From: CAZWEZ01 sp964632795
Lineage (GTDB): Bacteria; Pseudomonadota; Alphaproteobacteria; Rhodospirillales; 2-02-FULL-58-16
Direction of reading: 5' to 3'
Assembly: GCA_964632795.1 (NCBI GenBank)
Contig: CAZWEZ010000023.1
Span: forward strand, 1-42,915
Length of the DNA: 42,915 nt
A program made the translations under genes and the position numbers. The notes beneath the pieces were generated by a model. It had not been told where the DNA came from and searched no databases. It saw only the letters and a program-made list of their open reading frames with translations. Below, in pieces: positions 17,735-24,466 of this stretch; the first letter of the stretch is position 1; the number at the start of each line of letters is the position of its first letter.

Positions 17735-18893
17735 CGTCCGCCAAGCGGGGGCTCGAGGGGAGGTTGATCAGCCGGCGGTGGATGTCCTCGGCCACGCTCA
17801 GGTCCATCCGCGGGCAGTCGGCGAAGGCGGCCAGCTTGTGCATCGGCGTCCACGCCGGGCGGGTCCTCAGGCCGGCGTCGTTGGCCCGTTGCAACACCTC
17901 GTCGCGGAATTCCGCAACATCGCGATCCAGCAGCAGAACGTTGAGCCAGTAGTTGGAGCGCGCGAACTCGGGCTCGGAGAAGAAGCGCACCCCGCCCACC
18001 CCCTCGATGGCCCGGCGGTAGCGTTCGGCCAGGGCGCGCTTGCGCTCGACGAAATCGGGCAGGCGCTCCAACTGGCCGCAGCCGAGCGCCGCGTTGAGGT
18101 TGGGCAGGCGGTAGTTGTAGCCGACCCGGTCGTGGACGAATTCCCAGCGGTGGGGCAGCTTGGCGGTGGTCGTCAGGTGGCGCGCCGCCCCGGCCAGCTC
18201 GGCGTCGTCGGTCACCACCGCGCCGCCGCCGCCGGTGGTGACGATCTTGTTGCCGTTGAAGCTGAGCGCCGACAGCAGGCCCCAGTGGCCGGTGTGCCGG
18301 CCCTTGTAGGTGGAGCCCAGGGATTCGGCGGCGTCTTCGATCAGCGGCACGGCGAACCGCCGGCAGACCTCCGACAGCGCCTCGATGTCGGCGGGATGGC
18401 CGAACACATGGACGCAGACCACCGCCGCGATGCGGCGTGCGGTGCGCCGGTTGACCAAGCCATACGCGGCGGTCTCGGCGACCTCGGCCAGGTGGTCGGC
18501 CAGCTTGGCCGCGTCCAGGCCCAGCGTGCGTTCCTCGCAGTCGGCGAGGTGGGGATGGGCGCCGCAATGAGCGACCGCGTTGGCCGGGGCCACGAAGGTC
18601 AGGGCCGGGACCACGACCTCGTCGCCGGGCTCGACGCCGGCCACCATCAGGCAGGTATGGAGCGCTGCCGTGCCGTTGACCGTCGCCACCGCGTGGCCGA
18701 GGCCGACTGTCTCGGCCAGCATCCCCTCGAAGCGCTCGACGTAGGCGCCGGCGGACGACACCCACCCGGTGTCCAGGCACTCCTTGACGTAGGCCCACTC
18801 GTTGCCGGCGATCTCGGGTTCGTGCAGGCCCACCGGCGGCGGCGCCACCGAGGACAAAGCCGCCACCACGGCGGCGGGATCGAAGGTGCTCAA
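17727..18893 (-). CDS. legC: LegC-like DegT/DnrJ/EryC1 aminotransferase
   Basis: Predicted 388 aa from a TTG start. The N-terminus has the LegC-type run LHEPEIAGNEWAYVKECL then GWVSSAGAYVERFE. PLP-binding features include GTAALHT, VFGHPADI, LIEDAAESLGS and the Schiff-base Lys216 in SFNGNKIVTTGGGGA. It should transaminate a 4-keto-6-deoxy nucleotide sugar to the 4-amino sugar. The TTG overlaps the TGA of the upstream SDR (TTGA); longer frames upstream run through that gene and are rejected. The open frame and residues appear intact. Confidence 0.87.
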   Translation of the reverse strand: MSTFDPAAVVAALSSVAPPPVGLHEPEIAGNEWAYVKECLDTGWVSSAGAYVERFEGMLAETVGLGHAVATVNGTAALHTCLMVAGVEPGDEVVVPALTFVAPANAVAHCGAHPHLADCEERTLGLDAAKLADHLAEVAETAAYGLVNRRTARRIAAVVCVHVFGHPADIEALSEVCRRFAVPLIEDAAESLGSTYKGRHTGHWGLLSALSFNGNKIVTTGGGGAVVTDDAELAGAARHLTTTAKLPHRWEFVHDRVGYNYRLPNLNAALGCGQLERLPDFVERKRALAERYRRAIEGVGGVRFFSEPEFARSNYWLNVLLLDRDVAEFRDEVLQRANDAGLRTRPAWTPMHKLAAFADCPRMDLSVAEDIHRRLINLPSSPRLADDA

Positions 18894-19933
18894 TAGTCGA
18901 TCTCGTGGTTGCCGTAGAAGCCCCGGGGCTGGTCGATGTCGAGGAACAGGGACTGGCGCATGGCCGCGATCAGCTCGCGGATGCCGTCCTCGAGGGTGAA
19001 TTCCGGCTCGAAGTTCAGCCGCTCGCGGACCCGGGTGAAGTCGACCCGGTAGTTGCGGGGGTCGGAGCCGTGCTCCTGGTAGCGGACCCTGGCTTCGGGA
19101 AGCTGCTCGAGGATGGCCTCGACGATCGAGCGCTTGGTGTGGTTGTTGGCCTCGCCGCCGACGTTGAAGACCTCGAAGGCGACCCGCTCCCGGGGCGCCT
19201 CGAGGACCCGGACGATGACCTCGGCGAGGTCCCGGAGGTGGCAGTACGGCCGCCAGGTGTGGGGGTCGTAGACCAGCAGCTCGTGGCCCAGGAACATCTC
19301 GCGGGTGAACTCGCTGAGGGTCAGGTCGAAGCGCATCCGGGGCGACAGCCCGAAGGCGGTGGCGAAGCGCAGGATGGTCGGCGCGTAGTCTACCTTGCCA
19401 TGCAGCGCGAGGATCCTGTTCTCGATCGCCACCTTGGACTTGGCGTAGAGCGACAGGGGCTTGAGCCGGCATCCCTCGTCGGCCAGCCGGTCGTCCTCGA
19501 TCAGGCCGTAGTTGGAACACGTCGAGACGAACACCACGCTGTTCAGGGGGCGCCCGTCGAGCAGCCCGAGGATGGTCTCGTAGCCCCCCTCGTTGATCCG
19601 CCGCGCGGCCTCCGGGTACTTCTTGGTGATCGGGTCGCCGACCAGTCCGCCCAGCAGGACCACGTCGCCGACCCCCTCCAGGGCCGCCGTCATCGCCTCG
19701 GCGTCGGCCAGGTCGCCGTGGACGAAGCGGTACCCGGGCCGGCCGAGGAAGGGCACCACCGCGCCCTGGTTGTTATACAGCAGCAGATCGAAGCTTCGCA
19801 CCCCATAGCCGCGCTCCAGCAGGTGCGCGCACAGCACCGAGCCGACGTAGCCGGCGCCGCCGACGACCAGCACCGTGCGCCGTTGCGTATCAATGGTCTT
19901 CGGGATCGAAGGAGTTATGGCCGGTTTTTCCAC
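18890..19933 (-). CDS. Extended SDR NAD-dependent epimerase/dehydratase
   Basis: Predicted 347 aa from GTG 19933. It has VLVVGGAGYVGSVLCAHLL, the STCSNYGL segment and the catalytic Tyr/Lys pair in SLYAKSK. The active-site Thr is followed by Cys-Ser instead of the Asp-Glu seen in RmlB/LegB 4,6-dehydratases, so epimerase or another SDR reaction is as likely as dehydration. It heads the nonulosonate run. The start is uncertain: the GTG lies inside the ops-like motif and no clear ribosome-binding site precedes it; a second in-frame GTG lies just before the coenzyme motif. Confidence 0.78.
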   Translation of the reverse strand: MEKPAITPSIPKTIDTQRRTVLVVGGAGYVGSVLCAHLLERGYGVRSFDLLLYNNQGAVVPFLGRPGYRFVHGDLADAEAMTAALEGVGDVVLLGGLVGDPITKKYPEAARRINEGGYETILGLLDGRPLNSVVFVSTCSNYGLIEDDRLADEGCRLKPLSLYAKSKVAIENRILALHGKVDYAPTILRFATAFGLSPRMRFDLTLSEFTREMFLGHELLVYDPHTWRPYCHLRDLAEVIVRVLEAPRERVAFEVFNVGGEANNHTKRSIVEAILEQLPEARVRYQEHGSDPRNYRVDFTRVRERLNFEPEFTLEDGIRELIAAMRQSLFLDIDQPRGFYGNHEIDY

Positions 19934-19942
19934 GCTACCGCA
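19931..19942 (-). promoter_or_regulatory. ops-like antiterminator recruitment motif
   Basis: The minus strand reads TGCGGTAGCGTG, 11 of 12 matching the RfaH ops element GGCGGTAGCGTG. It lies in the 63-bp spacer between the RfaH-like gene and the first biosynthetic gene, in the sense orientation, and overlaps that gene's possible GTG start. A 5-bp inverted repeat (CCGGG...CCCGG) precedes it in the transcript. A near-identical 11-mer occurs on the other strand at 18014-18024 inside coding sequence, so chance is possible; position is the main support. Confidence 0.45.
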
Positions 19943-19996
19943 GTCCGGGTGAAAGGACGCGCCCGGAGAATGCCGAATGGGAGGGGAACCGAGGCC

Positions 19997-20500
19997 TCAA
20001 ACGTAGGTATGGACGGCCTCGGCCGGAACGTTGACCTTGACCTGCCGGCCCAGCAGCTCGAGCAGGACGATCACCCGTTCCTCGTCGGTGACGCTTTCGA
20101 ACAGGCCGATGCAGTCGTCGAACGGACCGTCCTGCATCCGCACCCGATCCCCCTTCTTGAATCGGTCCCCTGGCTTGAAGACGATCACTCCCTGCTCGTT
20201 CTCGCAGGTCCGGATGTCGTCGATGATCGTCGACGGCACGGCGACCGGCCCGCCGCCCAAACAGACCAGATAGCTCACCCCGAAGGTCGACTGGATGGCC
20301 CGCCAGCGCGCCTTTTCGATGTCCATCTCGACGAACAGGTAGCGGGGGAACAGCGGCGAGGGCACCCAATCCGTGCGCCGGGCGTGGCGGCGCCGCTTCA
20401 TGTGGCGGGGAAGGTAGACCCCGAAGTCCTGGCGCCGCAGGTTGGCGGCGGCCTTCTGCTCGGCGTTGGCCTGGGTGTGGACCGCGTACCAGTTCAGCAT
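19997..20500 (-). CDS. RfaH/NusG-like transcription antiterminator
   Basis: Predicted 167 aa. The NGN domain (WYAVHTQANAEQKA near the start, PSPLFPRYLFVEMD about residues 48-61, then GVSYLV) matches the RfaH pattern PLFPxYLFVE closely. A C-terminal KOW-like segment follows (GDRFKKGDRVRMQDGPF). Such paralogues bind RNA polymerase at ops pause sites and suppress Rho- and pause-mediated polarity in long surface-polysaccharide operons. ATG 20500 lies eight bases after the regulator's stop, with GGAATAGG upstream. Position ahead of a roughly 20-kb unidirectional run implies in-cis action, which is inference. Confidence 0.87.
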   Translation of the reverse strand: MLNWYAVHTQANAEQKAAANLRRQDFGVYLPRHMKRRRHARRTDWVPSPLFPRYLFVEMDIEKARWRAIQSTFGVSYLVCLGGGPVAVPSTIIDDIRTCENEQGVIVFKPGDRFKKGDRVRMQDGPFDDCIGLFESVTDEERVIVLLELLGRQVKVNVPAEAVHTYV

Positions 20501-20508
20501 CTCGATGC

Positions 20509-21153
20509 CTATTCCATCAACTGCGGCTGGGCCCGCGAGATATGGGCGAAGCGGGGGGCCAGGATCCGTTCCGGGGACAGGTGTTCGACCATCCTGTCGT
20601 AGGTCGCCTGGGGGTTGGCGAGGTCGGTGACGATCACCGCATCCAGTTCTCCCGCCTCGGCGATGTCGGCGAACACGGCCAGCCCGGCGAACCGTTCGCC
20701 CGCGGCATCGGGGTCGATGACGCCGATCACCTGGACCGGGTAGTCCCGGGCGCACAGGGTGGCGATCTCGGCCAGGTCGCTGGTTCCGCACAGGGCGATC
20801 CGCGTCCACGTCCTGGCGGCGCAGGCCTCGAACAGCTCCGAGCACTGGCCGCGGGCGACGCGGAAGAAGTTGAACGAACAGGATAGGTAGTGCGCCGTGA
20901 GACGGCTCTTCTCCATGAACCCCTGGGGCGTCAGGTAGTAGGCGTAGCGGTTGGCGGGCACCTGCTTGACCTTGATGAACCCCTTCTTGATGCAGCGCTT
21001 CAAGTAGGCGTTGGTCAGCCCGAGGGCGATCCCAAGCTCCTTGGCCACGCTTCGCTGGGTGACCGACTGGTTTCCTTCCACCGCCGTCAGGAGGCCAAGG
21101 GTGATTTCCGTCTCGGCGTCCAGGGCGTTGGAATCGGTGTTGGATTTGGCCAC
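20509..21153 (-). CDS. MarR-like EPS-associated winged-helix regulator with C-terminal Rossmann-like domain
   Basis: Predicted 214 aa from GTG 21153. Residues about 15-95 are a winged helix (TQRSVAKELGIALGLTNAYL recognition region, then KGFIKVKQVPANRYAYYLTP wing) resembling the MarR-family EPS-associated regulators that precede NusG-like genes. Residues about 110-205 form a Rossmann-like domain (IALCGTSDLAEIATLCARDY, then VIGVIDPDA) reminiscent of PglD-type N-terminal nucleotide-sugar domains. This suggests, as inference, that an NDP-sugar or other nucleotide ligand tunes DNA binding. It is the first gene of the minus-strand cluster and faces a divergent nucleotide-sugar dehydrogenase. Two dyads in the shared promoter region are candidate operators. 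Confidence 0.75.
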   Translation of the reverse strand: MAKSNTDSNALDAETEITLGLLTAVEGNQSVTQRSVAKELGIALGLTNAYLKRCIKKGFIKVKQVPANRYAYYLTPQGFMEKSRLTAHYLSCSFNFFRVARGQCSELFEACAARTWTRIALCGTSDLAEIATLCARDYPVQVIGVIDPDAAGERFAGLAVFADIAEAGELDAVIVTDLANPQATYDRMVEHLSPERILAPRFAHISRAQPQLME

Positions 21154-21171
21154 GAAGACCCCCCCGCAACG

Positions 21172-21211
21172 TGTTCACGCCACGAACAATACCCTGTTCA
21201 CGACCTGAACG
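21172..21211. promoter_or_regulatory. Paired 17-bp dyads, candidate operators
   Basis: Two related inverted repeats lie 23 bp apart start to start: TGTTCACGCCACGAACA (21172-21188) and TGTTCACGACCTGAACG (21195-21211). Both share TGTTCACG and have GTTC...GAAC arms. A further GAAC-containing half-site follows at about 21222. They overlap the proposed minus-strand promoter and sit between two divergent genes, as expected for autoregulation by the adjacent winged-helix protein. Confidence 0.55.
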
Positions 21212-21215
21212 TCAA
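21186..21215 (-). promoter_or_regulatory. Sigma-70-type promoter for the minus-strand operon
   Basis: On the minus strand TTGACG (21215-21210) and TATTGT (21191-21186) are separated by 18 bp. This places a start point about 25 bases ahead of the regulator's GTG. The dyads cover the -10 box and spacer, so a bound repressor would block it. Confidence 0.45.
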
Positions 21216-21259
21216 GTCGATTGAACGTCCGCGCATCCGCCGCCCGGGCCAGCGGGCGA

Positions 21260-21288
21260 TTGACAAGGCGAGCGGTGACAGATAGAGG
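21260..21288 (+). promoter_or_regulatory. Possible promoter for the nucleotide-sugar dehydrogenase gene
   Basis: A perfect -35 box TTGACA (21260-21265) is followed after 17 bp by a poor -10 box TAGAGG. It is 30 bp ahead of the ATG at 21318, which has a G-run ribosome-binding site. Tentative because of the weak -10. Confidence 0.3.
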
Positions 21289-21317
21289 AATGGCGGCTTT
21301 CGCGGGGGTTTTCACAG

Positions 21318-22592
21318 ATGCCGTCTTCTCACCGTATCGCCGTCATCGGCCTGGGCTACGTCGGTCTTCCGCTGGCCGTCGCCCTGGCCCGCCATTTCCC
21401 GGTCACCGGTTACGACCGCGACGGCGAACGGGTGGCCCAGCTCACGACGGGACATGACCGGACCGGCGAGGTCGCCGAGCGGGTCCTCGGCTCGAGCAGC
21501 GCCGCCTTCACCGACAGGGCCGAGGACATGGCCCGATGCACGGTCTTCATCGTCGCCGTTCCGACCCCGGTGGACGCCGCCAACAGGCCCGACCTGGCGC
21601 CCCTCGACGACGCCTGCCGGACGGTCGGGGGATGTCTCAAGAAGGGCGACATCGTGGTCTTCGAGAGCACCGTCTATCCCGGGGTCACCGAGGACGTCTG
21701 CGGAGCCCGGCTGGAGTCGGTCTCGGGCCTCGGGGGCGGGGTCGACTTCCACCTCGGCTATTCCCCCGAACGGATCAACCCCGGGGACCGCGACCACGCG
21801 GTGGAGAGGATCACCAAGGTGGTCGCCGGACAGACCCCCGAAGTGGTCGCGGTGCTGAAGGACATCTACGGCGCCGTCACCTCCGGGGGCGTGTTCGTGG
21901 CCCGCGACATCCGCACCGCCGAGGCGGCCAAGGTCATCGAGAACGCCCAACGCGACATCAACATCGCCTTCATCAACGAGGTGGCGATGATCTTCAAGCA
22001 CCTTGGACTGTCCACCCACGACGTGCTGGAGGCCGCGGCCACCAAGTGGAACTTCCTCGACTTCCAGCCCGGGCTGGTCGGCGGCCACTGCATCGGCATC
22101 GATCCCTACTACCTGGCCCACTGCGCCCAGCAGGCCGGTCACCATCCCGAGGTGATCCTCGCCGGGCGCCGGATCAACGACGCCATGGGCTCCTTCGTCG
22201 CCGACCAGATCCACCGGGCGCTGGCCCCGGGCGCCGGGACGCGGACGCTGGTCCTCGGGCTGACCTTCAAGGAGAACGTCTCCGACCTGCGCAACTCCAA
22301 GGTGGTCGACGTGGTCAGGGGGCTCGAATCGCTGGGCCACCGGGTCGACGTCCACGACCCGCTGGCCGACCCGGACGACGCCGAACGGCTGTACGACATC
22401 CGCCTGCTGGCCGACCTCGACGGGGCGCAAGGCTACGACTGCGTGGTCGGCGCCGTGGCCCACGAAACCTACCGCGCGTTCACCGCCGAAACCTTCGCCG
22501 GGCTCCTCGCCGGCGGCGGGCTGGTCGCCGACATCAAGGGCCTGTGGCGGCGCCTCGCCTTCCCCCAAGGGGTCCGGGTGTGGCGGCTGTAG
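21318..22592 (+). CDS. UDP-sugar 6-dehydrogenase (WbpA/TviB/WbpO type)
   Basis: Predicted 424 aa. The N-terminus IAVIGLGYVGLPLAVALA binds NAD; VAVPTPVD, ESTVYPGVTE and YSPERINPGD are typical of the UDP-GlcNAc/GalNAc dehydrogenase branch. The catalytic Cys is in GLVGGHCIGIDPYYL, and GLTFKENVSDLRNSKV marks the C-terminal domain. It oxidises a UDP-N-acetylhexosamine to the uronic acid. The PYYL sequence and FKENVSD favour the WbpA/TviB group over UDP-glucose dehydrogenase. It is transcribed divergently from the regulator gene and ends 24 bp from the convergent membrane-protein gene. Confidence 0.87.
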   Translation: MPSSHRIAVIGLGYVGLPLAVALARHFPVTGYDRDGERVAQLTTGHDRTGEVAERVLGSSSAAFTDRAEDMARCTVFIVAVPTPVDAANRPDLAPLDDACRTVGGCLKKGDIVVFESTVYPGVTEDVCGARLESVSGLGGGVDFHLGYSPERINPGDRDHAVERITKVVAGQTPEVVAVLKDIYGAVTSGGVFVARDIRTAEAAKVIENAQRDINIAFINEVAMIFKHLGLSTHDVLEAAATKWNFLDFQPGLVGGHCIGIDPYYLAHCAQQAGHHPEVILAGRRINDAMGSFVADQIHRALAPGAGTRTLVLGLTFKENVSDLRNSKVVDVVRGLESLGHRVDVHDPLADPDDAERLYDIRLLADLDGAQGYDCVVGAVAHETYRAFTAETFAGLLAGGGLVADIKGLWRRLAFPQGVRVWRL

Positions 22593-22616
22593 GAACCAGG
22601 ACACTGGGGCGGAAAA

Positions 22617-24455
22617 TTATTCCAAGAGACGGCCCTGGCAATCGACGCCGGCGGTTCTGATCGATTCGTCCCTGGTCGAGCATGAAGCATCCAGTTGCAG
22701 CTCGGGAACCTCGCGCGCGAGGCGTTTGCCGATATACTGGTGTTCGTAGAGGCCACGCAGGAAGACACACGGATACCCCCTGATAACCGTCGCCATATCC
22801 TTCGCTCCATCCCAGTCCCGGAGCACGGCCGGCTCCGGATCGAGCCATTTTCCGAACCAGTAGTCGTTGGCCGGCGCCCCCGCCTTCAGGCGCTCGGAAA
22901 ATCGGCCGCCGGTGACGAAATCGCCCAGGTACAGGGCGAAGGTCGGGCTGGAGGCGGAATAGAAATAAATCCGCGCGCACGCCTCGAAACGCCGGTTGTC
23001 GAGCGAAAGCGCCGTTTGCCGTTGGTCGTCGAGCTCCCGTCCGGCGTCGATGACGCTGAACACCTGCATCGACGCCACCAGGGCGAACCCCGCCGCCGCC
23101 GCCCAACCCAAGCGCCGCCGCCAGGGACCGTTGCGGGGAATCCATTCGGTGATCATATGAATCAGCAGGGCCGCCGCCAGGGGACTCAGCATGAACGCCG
23201 GGATCATGTAACGGTTGGCCGGTTGCTTGGCCACCACCAGAGCCAGCGCCAGCTGGGCCAGGCACACGGCGAAAAGAGTCCGCACCAGCAGCCGGTCGAC
23301 GTCGGCGCCGCGCTGGGCGCGCCAGGTCCAGGAGATCGCGCTCAGCAGCGACAGGACGAACACCGCCTGGAAGAACACCGGACGACTGAACATCTTGTAG
23401 ACGTTGTTCGGGTAGCGGGCGAAGTCGATGACGCTCGGCGTTCCGCTGGCGTAGTCGCCGCTGCTCACCAAGACCTGGGTCAGGAAGTCGAAGAATTGCC
23501 CGTAGGCGCCGATCGCCGGCAGCGTGAAGACCACCACCGAGGCCGCCGAGGCCGCCGCCCAGACGGCGATCGGCCGCCACCCCCCGAGGACCACCGGCGC
23601 CAGCAGGAAGACCGGCGCCGACGTCACCTTGGTCGCCACGCCGAACCCGGTCACCACCCCGAAGGCGATGGCCAGGCGCATCGGGCGCCGCTTCAGGCGG
23701 CCGGCTTCGAGGGCCAGCATCGTGACCACCGAGAGCATCAGCATCGCCAACACCAAGAGCGCCTCGGGCTTGACATGGAAGGCGTGGCGCAGCACCAGCA
23801 TCGAGACGAACGGCCCCACCTGGATGACCAGCCCGCACAAAAGGTTGCCGAAAACCCGCCGAGCGACGACCCCGGCGACCAGCAGGGCGCAGCCATTGAG
23901 GACGATCATCACCACCCCGATCAGGCGCAGGTGGGATTCCGGGTCGGCGAGCACGGCGGCGGTGATGGCGTCGGCGCCGTCGAAGGGGTAGGCGGCCTTG
24001 AGGACCAATGCTCCCAGCGACTGAACCGTGGTCCCCGGATGGGTGACGCTGCCCGGCGTCTCGAAATTGACCAGATTGAGGGCGTCGAACAGATAGAAAT
24101 AGTCGGGATCGAGGTTGAACCACAGCCATGACGGACCGCCGGCGAGCCGCAGGGCCAGCGAGGCGGCAACGAAACAGATCGGCAGAACGGCGAGGGCGAG
24201 CCATCCGGAACCGGCGCCCGCCAGGCCGGCCAGGCCCGCCAGGATGGCGCGGTCTCCGGGTTCCGGTTTCCCGTTGTGGTGGACGGTCGGGATTATGGCC
24301 TCCTCGGTGTCGTTCCGGCGTCTCGGGCGAGGGATGTTCTTAGCCGATATCGACGGGATGGCCCATCTTCTTCTCGAAGCCGCTTGGGCGCCGGGGGCTT
24401 TCGGACGTTGCCTTCGAACGACCGCTCCGCCAATATGGGCTATTGCCGATTCCAC
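22617..24455 (-). CDS. GT-C-like polytopic membrane glycosyltransferase
   Basis: Up to 612 aa if read from the only standard start, GTG 24455. About ten hydrophobic segments span residues 70-470, followed by a hydrophilic C-terminal tail of about 140 residues. After the first helix comes NLDPDYFYLFDALNL, an acidic first-loop motif like that of GT-C enzymes using polyprenyl-phosphate sugars. Family is otherwise unrecognised. The first about 50 residues are Arg-rich and unlike a membrane-protein N-terminus, and the GTG is only 11 bp from the divergent SGNH gene, so the true start may be internal (for example the CTG region preceded by GGAGA near 24245). Confidence 0.65.
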   Translation of the reverse strand: MESAIAHIGGAVVRRQRPKAPGAQAASRRRWAIPSISAKNIPRPRRRNDTEEAIIPTVHHNGKPEPGDRAILAGLAGLAGAGSGWLALAVLPICFVAASLALRLAGGPSWLWFNLDPDYFYLFDALNLVNFETPGSVTHPGTTVQSLGALVLKAAYPFDGADAITAAVLADPESHLRLIGVVMIVLNGCALLVAGVVARRVFGNLLCGLVIQVGPFVSMLVLRHAFHVKPEALLVLAMLMLSVVTMLALEAGRLKRRPMRLAIAFGVVTGFGVATKVTSAPVFLLAPVVLGGWRPIAVWAAASAASVVVFTLPAIGAYGQFFDFLTQVLVSSGDYASGTPSVIDFARYPNNVYKMFSRPVFFQAVFVLSLLSAISWTWRAQRGADVDRLLVRTLFAVCLAQLALALVVAKQPANRYMIPAFMLSPLAAALLIHMITEWIPRNGPWRRRLGWAAAAGFALVASMQVFSVIDAGRELDDQRQTALSLDNRRFEACARIYFYSASSPTFALYLGDFVTGGRFSERLKAGAPANDYWFGKWLDPEPAVLRDWDGAKDMATVIRGYPCVFLRGLYEHQYIGKRLAREVPELQLDASCSTRDESIRTAGVDCQGRLLE

Positions 24456-24466
24456 CCGAGAGCCCC

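Noticed and set aside
15374..17767. Long plus-strand open frame opposite the NeuC-NeuB gene
   Set aside because: Antisense shadow of a high-GC gene with recognisable catalytic motifs on the other strand.
18014..18024. Exact ops-like 11-mer GGCGGTAGCGT on the plus strand
   Set aside because: It lies inside the legC coding sequence, antisense to the operon, where it encodes a Tyr-Arg-Arg stretch. It is kept only as evidence that such matches can arise by chance.
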